From the NCBI RefSeq assembly GCF_009760915.1, contig NZ_VIDQ01000017.1, forward strand, positions 1 through 64,000: a stretch of DNA of 64,000 bases, given 5' to 3'. The notes under the pieces are model-generated. The model was not told the DNA's origin, did not search any database, and saw only the letters and a list, made by a program, of their open reading frames with translations. Made by a program: the position numbers and the translations under genes. Origin of the DNA: Azohydromonas aeria (GTDB taxonomy: Bacteria; Pseudomonadota; Gammaproteobacteria; Burkholderiales; Burkholderiaceae_C). Below are positions 43,207 to 51,539 of the stretch, piece by piece. The stretch's first letter is position 1. Each line of letters begins with the position of its first letter.

Positions 43207-46200
43207 TCACGTCTCCACCCCCCTCAAACACTCCCGCAGCGGCCCGAGCACCGCCCGCGCCGTGCGGACGAACTCCTCGTCCAGCGGATCGCTGCAGCCG
43301 CGCAGCGCCAGCCGGTAGGCGGCGTCGTCGCCTTCCCCGGGCCACAGCGGCGTGCCGTGCCAGGCCGAGCGCGCCTTGCCGATCTGCTCCCCGCCCTCCA
43401 TGAAGGCCCAGGCCGCGCCCGGGAAGAAGCGCAGCGGGCGCGTCAGCCCCTCGCGGTAGAGCGCCAGCAACGCCGCCAGCGTGCGCCGCGGCTGCGGTGC
43501 CTCGGCGAACCCGATCCAGGTGTCGCGCGCGCGCCAGCGCACGCGCGGCGCCACGCCCGGCGGCCGGGCCGCGCACAGCCACAGCTGCCACAGCCAGGCC
43601 TCGACGTGGTCGGCCGCCCGCGCGTCGCCATAGCGCCCGCGCCACAGCCCGTCCGGGCGCAGGTCGGCGCAGGCGCCCTCCAGCTGCCACGCCTCGCCCG
43701 CCACCGCGATGTCCAGCACGGCGCTGAACGGCGCCAGCGGCGGCGTCGCCACCGTGGCCGCGCCCGGCGCCGCGGCGTAGTCCGACAGCCGCGCCATCTC
43801 CCGCTCCAGCAGCAGCCCGCCCAGCCGCCCGGCCGGGTACTCGGTGCCGGCCCGGGCCAGGCGTTGCAGCGAGGCGGCATCGCGCCCGGACTCCAGCGCC
43901 GGCAGCAGCCGCGCCGCCAGCGCGCGCCGGTCCGTGCCTTCGGGCAGGAAGGTCTCCTCGTCGCGCAGCGGCTGCGCCGCGCGCGGCAGCGCCAGCCCCA
44001 GGCGACGCGTCAGCAGGTAGCGGCACGGGTTGCGGAAGAACTCGGCCAGCTGCTCCAGCGACACCTGCCGCCACGCCGGGTCGTGCGGCAGCGGCGCGGT
44101 GAAGAAGGCCGGGCCGGGCATCCCGGGGCCGGGGCCGGGGCCCGGGGCCGCGTCGTCGTCGTCGTCCCCGGCATCCGCCGCGGGCAGCGGCGCCCCGGCC
44201 GCGAGGGCCGGCGCCGACAGCGAGGCCCGCAGCGCCTCGGCCATGTCGGCGTCGAAGCCGCGCAGCCGCGCATCGCCCTCGGGGTCGAAGTTCTCACTCG
44301 CAAAGGGCTGCAGCGGGTGCTCCACCACCAGCCGCGCGCGCGCGCCGTCCAGCGCCGCCGGCGAGGCGTCGGCGGCGACGGCGGGCACCAGCACGTCGAG
44401 CAGCTCCGTCACCAGCACCGAGGGCGGCCGCGGCGAGCCGTCGCGCACGCTGCGGCCGGTGCACGACAGCACCAGCCGCTCCCGCGCGGCCAGTACCAGG
44501 TCCAGGAACAGGTTGCGCTCGTCGAGGCGGCGCTGCGGGTCGCCGCGGCGCGGCGCCAGCGCCATCAGGTCGAACTCGGCCGGGCGCTGCGCGGTGGGGA
44601 AGGCGCCGTCGTCCAGGCCGATGGCGCACACCACCCGGAAAGGCAGGCCGCGCAACCCGGCCATCGGCGCGAAGGTGACCCGGCCCGTAGGCACGCTCTC
44701 GCACCGGGCCAGCTGCGCAGCCAGGGCGGCGCGCACCAGCGCCGGCGACAGCGGCGCCTCCACGCTGGCGGCGCGCGCGGGCTCGTCCAGCACGGCCAGC
44801 GCGCGGCGCAGCGCGTGCATGTCCTCCGCCTGCCCGGCCGCGTCGGGGGCCAGCAGCGCGTCGGCCGCGTCGAGCAGCGCGGCGCGCCAGGCCGCCGCCG
44901 GCATCGGGTGCGACAGCTGCGCGTCCAGCCGCCGCAGCACGGCGATGAAGCGCCAGAACGCGCCCAGCGCCAGCGCGTCGCCGCCCTCGTCGGCCAGCGC
45001 GGGCAGCCGCTCGCCAAAAGGCTCAAGGCTTTGCGCCGGCAATGCGTAGCCCAGGTACAGCCGGGACAGGCCTTCCGCAAAGGAATGGCGCCCGGCGTCC
45101 AGGCCCCAGCGGATGGCGGCGTCGTCCATCCAGGCGCGGATGCGCTCCAGCGCCGCGGCGTCGAGCCCGAAGCGGCGCGCCACCGGCGGCTGCTGCAGCA
45201 GCTCGAACACGGCCGCGGCGTTGAAGCGCGAGCCGGCCAGCGCCAGCGCCGCCAGCAGCGCGCGCGCCGGCGCGCCGGCCGGCGCCGCGGCGTGCCCGGT
45301 GACGGCCCAGGGAATGGAGCGTTCGGCCGGCGCGGTGCCGAACACCGCCTCGACCAGCGGCGCGGTGGCGGGCAGGTCCGGCGTGACCACCAGCACGTCC
45401 GAGGGGCGCAGCGTCGGGTCGGCGGCGAAGAGCGAGAGCAGCAGGTCGTGCAGCGCCTCCAGCTCGCGCGTGCGCGAGTGCGCCACGTGCAGCTCGATGC
45501 TGCGGTCGCCGTCGGCCAGCGCCACGCTGCCCGGCGCCAGCTCGCGCAGCTCCAGCATCGCGTCCTGCAGCTGGCCCAGCAGCGTGGGCGCGGCGGCGGG
45601 CTCGAAACGGCTGTCGTCGATCTCGGCCTCGGTGGCGGCTTCGATCAGCAGGTCCAGCTGCGCCTGCGTCTGCCGGCCCCAGGCGGCGAGCAGCCGCTGG
45701 CCGACCTCGTGGTAGAGCGCGCGGCCCTGCTGCTCCAGCCGCGCGATGCGGCGCGTGTCCACCAGCTCGAACCAGTATTCGCGGCAGGGGTTCAGCACGT
45801 ACAGCCGCACCTCGATGCGCCGCGCCAGCGCCTGCAGCAGCGCCAGGTGCAGCGGCGAGAGCGCCGCCGGCGTGAACACGTGCAGCTCGCGCGGCAGCCC
45901 GGTGGCGGCGCGCAGCGCGTCGTCGTCCAGCGCTTCCAGCGCCCGCAGCAGCGGCGCGGCGGGATGCCCGCCCGACAGCCCCAGGTCGGCGCGCAGGCGC
46001 CGCCACAGCGCGGCCTGCCAGCCTTCGTCCGGCGTCTCGGCCCCGAGGCCGGCCGGCGCGTGGGCGCTCCAGGCCTGCAGCCAGTCGGGGCGGTGGTGCG
46101 CGTAGCGCGCCAGCAGCGCCGCGCTGCGCTGCGCCAGCTCCCAGCGCAGGGTGTCGTCGGCATGGCTCAGCCACTGCTGCAGCCGCGGCTGCGCCGCGAC

Positions 46201-46512
46201 GAACTCCGCCTCGCCCAGCAGCGCGAACACGCGCCAGGCCAGTGCCGCCGGCTCCAGCGCCGCCAGCGCGCCGCCGCCGCCCGGCAGCCGGGCCGAGCGG
46301 GCCGCCAGCCACGCGGACAACTCCGCGAAGGCCACGTGGGCGCACACGCCCTGCGCGCGCGCCAGCGCCAGCGTGAGCGCGCGGCGCACCGCCGTGCCGG
46401 GCACCAGCAGGTGCACGGGCTCGAAGGGATCGCCGCCGGTGTCCGCGTCCAGGGCCTGCAGCAGCGCGTCCTGCAGCGCCTCGAAGCGGTTGGAAAAACA
46501 GATGCTCAACAT
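43207..46512 (-). CDS. recC: exodeoxyribonuclease V subunit gamma (RecC)
   Basis: 1101 residues (E. coli 1122). RecC holds the Chi-recognition channel and splits the DNA strands. Family landmarks are the N-terminal YxSNRxExL-type start (here CFSNRFEAL), VPGTAVRRALTLALA, and later VVTPDLPATAPLVEAVFG, LRGLPFRVVCAIGLDDGAFP and RQVSLEQLAEFFRNPCRYLL, which are typical RecC segments. Start MLSICFSN. Spacing to recB is 280 bases because of the palindromic element, so the two are not translationally coupled. Confidence 0.95.
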   Translation of the reverse strand: MLSICFSNRFEALQDALLQALDADTGGDPFEPVHLLVPGTAVRRALTLALARAQGVCAHVAFAELSAWLAARSARLPGGGGALAALEPAALAWRVFALLGEAEFVAAQPRLQQWLSHADDTLRWELAQRSAALLARYAHHRPDWLQAWSAHAPAGLGAETPDEGWQAALWRRLRADLGLSGGHPAAPLLRALEALDDDALRAATGLPRELHVFTPAALSPLHLALLQALARRIEVRLYVLNPCREYWFELVDTRRIARLEQQGRALYHEVGQRLLAAWGRQTQAQLDLLIEAATEAEIDDSRFEPAAAPTLLGQLQDAMLELRELAPGSVALADGDRSIELHVAHSRTRELEALHDLLLSLFAADPTLRPSDVLVVTPDLPATAPLVEAVFGTAPAERSIPWAVTGHAAAPAGAPARALLAALALAGSRFNAAAVFELLQQPPVARRFGLDAAALERIRAWMDDAAIRWGLDAGRHSFAEGLSRLYLGYALPAQSLEPFGERLPALADEGGDALALGAFWRFIAVLRRLDAQLSHPMPAAAWRAALLDAADALLAPDAAGQAEDMHALRRALAVLDEPARAASVEAPLSPALVRAALAAQLARCESVPTGRVTFAPMAGLRGLPFRVVCAIGLDDGAFPTAQRPAEFDLMALAPRRGDPQRRLDERNLFLDLVLAARERLVLSCTGRSVRDGSPRPPSVLVTELLDVLVPAVAADASPAALDGARARLVVEHPLQPFASENFDPEGDARLRGFDADMAEALRASLSAPALAAGAPLPAADAGDDDDDAAPGPGPGPGMPGPAFFTAPLPHDPAWRQVSLEQLAEFFRNPCRYLLTRRLGLALPRAAQPLRDEETFLPEGTDRRALAARLLPALESGRDAASLQRLARAGTEYPAGRLGGLLLEREMARLSDYAAAPGAATVATPPLAPFSAVLDIAVAGEAWQLEGACADLRPDGLWRGRYGDARAADHVEAWLWQLWLCAARPPGVAPRVRWRARDTWIGFAEAPQPRRTLAALLALYREGLTRPLRFFPGAAWAFMEGGEQIGKARSAWHGTPLWPGEGDDAAYRLALRGCSDPLDEEFVRTARAVLGPLRECLRGVET

Positions 46513-46735
46513 CGCGGGGCCGCCGCGCGCGGGTGGGGCGCACGGGGGCGGGTGGGTTCATGCCGGTCCGGCGAGGCAAGGGGCCGGGCGGCCGGGGAAA
46601 GGATCGCACGCGCGCGCGAAGGGCGGGAGGATAGCGGGGCGGGGATGTCCGGGCGCGGCGCGGGCGCACTGCTTGCAGGGCGCGGCCGCAAGATGTCACG
46701 CCGGGATGGCGTTCACGAATGAAGGAGGAGTGGGC

Positions 46736-47140
46736 ATGGAGCTGTACATCGCGCCGCTGGCGCGCGCCGTCGAGCGGCTGGACGAGGCGCTGCGGCGCTG
46801 CCAGCTCGACCCGGGCGACCTGCTGATCCAGGACGGGCTGGTGCAGCGCTTCGAGTTCGGCTTCGACCTGGGCTGCAAGGCGCTGCGCCGCTGCCTGGGC
46901 CTGGCCTCGGGCGACGCCCGGGCCGCGCAGGCGATGGACATGGAGACGCTCATCGGCCTGGCGCACGCGCAGGGCCTGCTGCCGGGCGACTGGTCGGCGT
47001 GGCGGCTGTGGAGCGATCTGCGCGCGCACACCGGCCATGACGGCGAGGAGCCGATGGGCCCGGAAGTGGTGGCCGCCGTGCCGCGCTTCGTGGACGAGCT
47101 GCGCTACCTGCAGCGGCGGCTGGCGGGGCGGGTGGTGTGA
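46736..47140 (+). CDS. HepT-like HEPN protein, first copy (altered motif)
   Basis: 134 residues of the HI0074/HepT (nucleotidyltransferase substrate-binding) family: IQDGLVQRFEFGFDLGCKALRR and the LAHAQGLLPGDWSAWRLWSDLRAHTGHD block. HepT toxins have R-x4-H-x-Y, where the tyrosine is AMPylated by MntA. Here the motif reads RAHTGHDG, so R and H remain but the tyrosine is glycine. A GGAGGAG ribosome site precedes the ATG. It is about 50 % identical to the next gene by eye; the 43-base gap suggests a tandem duplication. Confidence 0.8.
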   Translation: MELYIAPLARAVERLDEALRRCQLDPGDLLIQDGLVQRFEFGFDLGCKALRRCLGLASGDARAAQAMDMETLIGLAHAQGLLPGDWSAWRLWSDLRAHTGHDGEEPMGPEVVAAVPRFVDELRYLQRRLAGRVV

Positions 47141-47183
47141 GCGCCGCACAATCGCCGTGAATGCCGCGGGAAGGAAGCACGCC

Positions 47184-47588
47184 ATGGAACTCGACATCAC
47201 GCCGCTGGGACGGGCCGTCGCGCGCCTGGATGAAGGCTTGCAGCGCTATCAGCGAGATATCGGCGACGACCAGATCCGCGACGGCCTGATCCAGCGCTTC
47301 GAGTTCACCTACGAGCTCTCGCACAAGATGCTCAAGCGCTACCTAGAAGCGGCCTCCGCCAGCCCGGCCGACTTCGACGCCATGGACTTCCAGACCCTGG
47401 TCCGCACCGGCAACGAGCAGGGCCTGCTGCTGGGCGACTGGCCGGCATGGCGGACGTGGCGATACCTGCGTGCACGCACCAGCCATACCTATAACGAGGA
47501 CGTGGCGCTGGAGGTGGTGGCTGCCATCCCGGGTTTCCTGGCGGAGGCGCGCCACCTGCTGCAGCGGCTGACGGAACGCACCGGATGA
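47184..47588 (+). CDS. hepT: HepT-like HEPN ribonuclease toxin
   Basis: 134 residues, same length as its upstream paralogue. Family segments RDGLIQRFEFTYELSHKMLKRYLE and WPAWRTWRYLRARTSHTYNED. The toxin motif R-x4-H-x-Y is intact (RARTSHTY). In studied MntA-HepT pairs, HepT is an RNase inactivated when MntA adds AMP to that tyrosine. The stop overlaps the start of the nucleotidyltransferase (ATGA), so the two are co-translated. A GGAAGGAAG site precedes the ATG. Confidence 0.85.
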   Translation: MELDITPLGRAVARLDEGLQRYQRDIGDDQIRDGLIQRFEFTYELSHKMLKRYLEAASASPADFDAMDFQTLVRTGNEQGLLLGDWPAWRTWRYLRARTSHTYNEDVALEVVAAIPGFLAEARHLLQRLTERTG

Positions 47589-47986
47589 AGGCCGCCATCG
47601 AGCCCATGCCTGCCGTGGCACTGCGCCCGGCCGAATGGGACATCGTGCGCGCGATCCTGGCGCGCTGGGTGCCGGACCGGCCGGTGTGGGCGTTCGGCTC
47701 GCGTGTCACCGGCCGCTGCAAGCCTTATTCGGACCTGGACTTGGCCGTGGGCGGTGCGCAGCGCCTGCCGGCGTCGCTGCTGGCGGCGCTGGCTGAGGCG
47801 TTTGTCGAGTCTGACTTGCCTTTCAAAGTAGACGTGCTGGACTGGAATGCCGCCGACGCGTCGTTCAAGTCCTTGGTGAGTCCACAGCGGGTGCCCGTGC
47901 AGCCGGGCACCTCGGACGACTCTCAGCGCCGCGCCACCCCCTGCGCCCCCGAGTACGGCGCCGGCTCGAAGGGCGCGCTCTCGTAG
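47585..47986 (+). CDS. mntA: MntA-like minimal nucleotidyltransferase (antitoxin)
   Basis: 133 residues. Minimal nucleotidyltransferase with the motif G-S-x10-D-x-D intact (GSRVTGRCKPYSDLDLAV, about 39-56) and a later D in FKVDVLDW. In MntA-HepT systems it AMPylates the toxin. The last about 30 residues (after SFKSLVSPQR) do not look like the family and run antisense over the 3' end of the DUF4148 gene by 64 bases, so an original stop may have been lost. Confidence 0.83.
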   Translation: MKAAIEPMPAVALRPAEWDIVRAILARWVPDRPVWAFGSRVTGRCKPYSDLDLAVGGAQRLPASLLAALAEAFVESDLPFKVDVLDWNAADASFKSLVSPQRVPVQPGTSDDSQRRATPCAPEYGAGSKGALS

Positions 47987-48354
47987 CCGCGCCGGTAGGC
48001 GTTGCCCGCGCCCACGAACACCTCGCCGCGGGCAATCGCCTCGGCCAGCTCGGCCTTGACCTGCGCGCGGGTCTTGCCGGTGGGCAGGCCCGCCAGCGGC
48101 GCTGGGGCGGACTCGTGCACCGTGTAGTTGGCGCTGGCGGCCGGCGGCACGCCGCCGTGCGACACCTCGCCGCGCGCCACTGCCTCGGCCAGCTCGGCTT
48201 TCACTTGCGCGCGCGTCTTGCCCGGCACGGCGTCGGCGAAGGAGGGCGGCGCCGATTCGCGCAGCACGCTGGAGAGGTCAGCGGCCTGGCTGTTGAAGCT
48301 CAGCAGCGCGGCGCAGGCGGCGGCCAGGACGGTGGTGACCAGGGTGGCTTTCAT
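47923..48354 (-). CDS. DUF4148-family secreted protein with two motif repeats
   Basis: 143 residues. Signal peptide MKATLVTTVLAAACAALLSFNSQA, then two copies of the DUF4148 motif: PGKTRAQVKAELAEAVARGEV and TGKTRAQVKAELAEAIARGEV (about 72-92 and 115-135 region). No function is known. The start MKATL is chosen for the signal peptide; the longer upstream frame is not needed. It is paralogous to 20362-20670. Confidence 0.87.
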   Translation of the reverse strand: MKATLVTTVLAAACAALLSFNSQAADLSSVLRESAPPSFADAVPGKTRAQVKAELAEAVARGEVSHGGVPPAASANYTVHESAPAPLAGLPTGKTRAQVKAELAEAIARGEVFVGAGNAYRRGYESAPFEPAPYSGAQGVARR

Positions 48355-48542
48355 GGCGGACCTTTCGGCAACAGGGTGGAACAAGGGGTCCAGCCACATC
48401 GGCGGGGTGACAGGTTCTGGCGCCCGGGCTGGTGCATCCAACTTTGGGCGCCGGGATTCACGCCGGCTTCAAGCAGCGGTCACGTTTTGGTCACCGCGTC
48501 CGGCTTGCCGCCGGCAGTGCCGGGGATGAAGATGCCCGCCGC

Positions 48543-50033
48543 ATGAACATCGTCATCCTGGGAGCCGGCCGCGTCGGCGAGAGCGTGGCCGAAAGCCTGG
48601 CCTCCGAAGCCAACGACATCACCGTCATCGACACCGACCCGGCGCGGCTAGCGCTGCTGCAGGACCGGCTCGACCTGCGCGGCGTGGCCGGCAACGGCAT
48701 CCAGCCCTCGGTGCTGCTCGACGCGGGCATCGGCGACGCCGACCTCTTCATCGCCTGCGCGCAGCTCGACGAGTCCAACCTCGTGGCCTGCAAGGTCGCG
48801 CGCCAGCTCTTCAACGTGCCCACCACCATCGCGCGGCTGCGCAGCCCGGAGTTCCAGGAGGGCATGCCGCTGACCACCGAGCGCGAGGGCTTCGGCGTGG
48901 ACCGCGTCATCTGCCCCGAGGAGTCGGTGATGCGCTCGATCTGGCAGCTCATCCGCTACCCCGAGGCGCTGCAGGTGCTGGAGCTGGCGCAGGGGCTGCT
49001 GAGCCTGGTGGCGGTGCGCGCCGTGGCCGGCGGGCCGCTGGTGGGGCACCGGCTCGACGAGATCCCGAAGCTCGTGCCCGGCGCCGACATGCGCATGGTG
49101 GCCATCTACCGCCAGGACAAGGCCGTGGCCGACGTCTGCGGCAGCACCTGCATCGAGCCCGGCGACGAGGTCTTCGTGCTCAGCCCCAGCGGCCAGCTGC
49201 GCCGCGTGCTGGGCGCGTTGCGCGAGCGCGACCGCCCGGTGCGCCGCATCATGATCGCCGGCGGCGGCCGCGTGGGCCTGCGCCTGGCGCGGCAGCTGCG
49301 CGGCGAGGTGCAGGTCAAGATCATCGAGGTCAGCCGCGGGCGCTGCGACTACCTGGCCACGCAGCTGCCCGGCGACGTGCTGGTGCTCAACGGCGACTCC
49401 ACCGACGAGGACCTGCTGGGCGACGAGAACGTGCAGGACATGGACCTGTTCCTGGCCCTGACCAGCGACGACGAGGACAACATCATGGCCTGCCTGCTGG
49501 CCAAGCGCATGGGCGCGCGCCACGTGCTGGCGCTCATCAACCGCAAGGCCTACGCCGACCTGGTGCAGGGCACGACCATCGACATCGCGCTGTCGCCGGC
49601 GCAGGCCGTCATCGGCGAGCTGCTGGCGCACGTGCGCTGGGGCAACGTCGAGGCGGTGCACTCGCTGCGCCACGGCACGGCCGAGGTGCTGGAGGCGGTG
49701 GTCAGCGGCGACGCCGGCACCAGCAAGCTCGTGGGCCGGCGCATCGACCAGATCCCGCTGCCCGCCGGGGCCCAGATCGGCGCCATCGTGCGCGGGCTAC
49801 CCGACCCGCACGAGGGCGGCGAGCCGCGGCGCGAGGAGCGCGGGCGCGGCGGCCGCGGCGGCCTGGCGCTGCGCCGCCGGCGCGCGGCCTCGGAAGTGGA
49901 GCAGGCCCGCATCGTCATGGCCCACCACGACACCGAGGTGCTGGCCGGCGACCACCTCATCGTCTTCCTGCCCAACAAGAAGCAGGTGCGCGAGGTGCAG
50001 CGGCTGTTCCAGGTCTCGCCCCTGTTCCTCTGA
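48543..50033 (+). CDS. trkA: Trk system potassium uptake protein TrkA
   Basis: 496 residues (E. coli 458). Cytoplasmic NAD(H)-binding regulator of TrkH, with two RCK halves: GAGRVGESVAESL (7-19) and GGGRVGLRLARQL (about 240). The extra length is an Arg/Gly/Glu-rich insert (about residues 419-455: GGEPRREERGRGGRGG and a run of arginines) inside the second RCK_C domain, before HHDTEVLAGDHLIVF. trkH starts 18 bases after the stop. Confidence 0.94.
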   Translation: MNIVILGAGRVGESVAESLASEANDITVIDTDPARLALLQDRLDLRGVAGNGIQPSVLLDAGIGDADLFIACAQLDESNLVACKVARQLFNVPTTIARLRSPEFQEGMPLTTEREGFGVDRVICPEESVMRSIWQLIRYPEALQVLELAQGLLSLVAVRAVAGGPLVGHRLDEIPKLVPGADMRMVAIYRQDKAVADVCGSTCIEPGDEVFVLSPSGQLRRVLGALRERDRPVRRIMIAGGGRVGLRLARQLRGEVQVKIIEVSRGRCDYLATQLPGDVLVLNGDSTDEDLLGDENVQDMDLFLALTSDDEDNIMACLLAKRMGARHVLALINRKAYADLVQGTTIDIALSPAQAVIGELLAHVRWGNVEAVHSLRHGTAEVLEAVVSGDAGTSKLVGRRIDQIPLPAGAQIGAIVRGLPDPHEGGEPRREERGRGGRGGLALRRRRAASEVEQARIVMAHHDTEVLAGDHLIVFLPNKKQVREVQRLFQVSPLFL

Positions 50034-50051
50034 TCGCCGGGAACCGCGCGC

Positions 50052-51509
50052 ATGCAGACCCTGCTGCCCGTGCTCGCCATGCTTGGCGGGGCACTGATGA
50101 TGTTCGCCGGCGCGATGCTGGTGCCGCTGGCCTTCTCCTTCTTCGGCGGCGACGCGGCGCTCTACGCCTGGGACGGCGCCATCGCCATCACCTTCCTCTC
50201 GGGCCTGGCGCTGTTCCTGCTGGGCCGGCGCGTGCGGCGCGAGCTGCAGCCGCGCGACGGGCTGCTGCTGGTGAGCTCGGTGTGGACGGTGCTGCCCCTC
50301 TTCGGCGCGCTGCCGCTGCTGTTCCACATCGAGGGCCTGTCCTTCACCGACGCCTACTTCGAGGCCGTCTCGGGGCTGACCACCACCGGCGCCACCGTGC
50401 TCACCGGGCTGGAGCACCTGCCGCTGTCGATCAACGTCTGGCGCTGCCTGATGATGTTCATCGGCGGCATGGGCATCCTGGTGCTGGCCGTGGCGATCCT
50501 GCCCATGCTGGGCGTGGGCGGCTCGCAGCTGTTCCGCGCCGAGACGCCGGGCCCGATGAAGGACCAGAAGCTCACCCCGCGCATCGCCCACACCGCGCGC
50601 GGCCTGTGGAGCATCTACTTCGGGATGTCGCTGGCCTGCTTCCTGGCCTACCGCCTGGCCGGCATGGGCTGGGCCGACGCCTTCATGCACATGTGCACCA
50701 CCGTCAGCCTGGGCGGCTTCGCGGCCTACGACGCCAGCTTCGGCGCCTTCGATTCCGCGGCCATCGAGATCGTGGCCACCGTCTTCATGATGCTGGCGGG
50801 CGTCAACTTCGCGCTGTACTTCATGGTCTGGCGCCGGCGCAGCCTGCGCGCGCTGCTGTGCGACGTGGAGGCGCGGCTGTTCCTGGGGCTGCTGGTGTCG
50901 GCGACGCTGGTGCTGACGCTGTTCCTGATGTCGCACCGGGTGTATGCGGACTTCGGCGAGACGCTGCGCCACACCGTGTTCCACGTGGTCTCGATCGCCA
51001 CCACCACCGGCTACGCGACCCGGGACTACGCGCTGTGGCCGGCGTTCGGGCCGCTGCTGCTGCTGTTCCTGTCGTGCTTCACCAGCTGCGCGGGCTCCAC
51101 CGGCGGCGGCATCAAGCTGGTGCGCTCGCTGCTGCTGATGAAGTGCGCGCAGCGCGAGTTCAAGCGCATCGTGCACCCGCGCGCGGTGGCGCCGGTGACG
51201 CTGGGCGGCGCGGCGGTGGACGCCAACGTGCTGCAGTCGGTGCTGGCCTTCATGCTGGTGTACGGCGCGGTGATGGTGCTGGCCACGCTGCTGCTGCTGT
51301 TCTCCGGGCTGGAGCCGGTGACGGCCTTCACCGCGGCGCTGGCCAGCATCAACAACCTCGGCCCCGGGCTGGGCGTGGTCGGGCCGGCAGGCAACTTCCA
51401 GCCGCTCAGCGACTTCCAGGTCTGGGTCTGCACCGTGGCGATGCTGCTGGGCCGGCTGGAGCTGTTCTCGCTGCTGGTGCTGTTCACCGGGTCGTTCTGG
51501 CGCAAATGA
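50052..51509 (+). CDS. trkH: Trk system potassium uptake protein TrkH
   Basis: 485 residues, the E. coli length, about ten to twelve membrane helices. TrkH is the ion-conducting subunit for potassium. Selectivity-filter repeats are visible as TTTGATVLTGL, TVSLGGFAAYD, TTTGYATRD and NNLGPGLGVVG. It forms an operon with trkA. It converges on the chemoreceptor gene with a GC-rich hairpin in the gap. Confidence 0.95.
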   Translation: MQTLLPVLAMLGGALMMFAGAMLVPLAFSFFGGDAALYAWDGAIAITFLSGLALFLLGRRVRRELQPRDGLLLVSSVWTVLPLFGALPLLFHIEGLSFTDAYFEAVSGLTTTGATVLTGLEHLPLSINVWRCLMMFIGGMGILVLAVAILPMLGVGGSQLFRAETPGPMKDQKLTPRIAHTARGLWSIYFGMSLACFLAYRLAGMGWADAFMHMCTTVSLGGFAAYDASFGAFDSAAIEIVATVFMMLAGVNFALYFMVWRRRSLRALLCDVEARLFLGLLVSATLVLTLFLMSHRVYADFGETLRHTVFHVVSIATTTGYATRDYALWPAFGPLLLLFLSCFTSCAGSTGGGIKLVRSLLLMKCAQREFKRIVHPRAVAPVTLGGAAVDANVLQSVLAFMLVYGAVMVLATLLLLFSGLEPVTAFTAALASINNLGPGLGVVGPAGNFQPLSDFQVWVCTVAMLLGRLELFSLLVLFTGSFWRK

Positions 51510-51514
51510 CGGAC

Positions 51515-51533
51515 GCGGGCCCGGGCGGCCCGC
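51515..51533. terminator. GC-rich hairpin between trkH and the chemoreceptor gene
   Basis: GCGGGCC-CGGGC-GGCCCGC, a seven-base perfect stem without a U-run, in the 30-base gap of convergent genes. Possible terminator on both strands. Confidence 0.35.
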
Positions 51534-51539
51534 TGCGCC

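Noticed and set aside
39294-43403. Very long open frame (1369 codons) on the plus strand
   Set aside because: Antisense of recB; GC-rich coding gives few stops on the opposite strand. Composition is Arg/Gln/Pro-rich with no recognisable domain, while recB is unmistakable.
43357-46722. Long open frame (1121 codons) on the plus strand
   Set aside because: Antisense of recC for the same reason; no motif and extreme Arg/Gln content.
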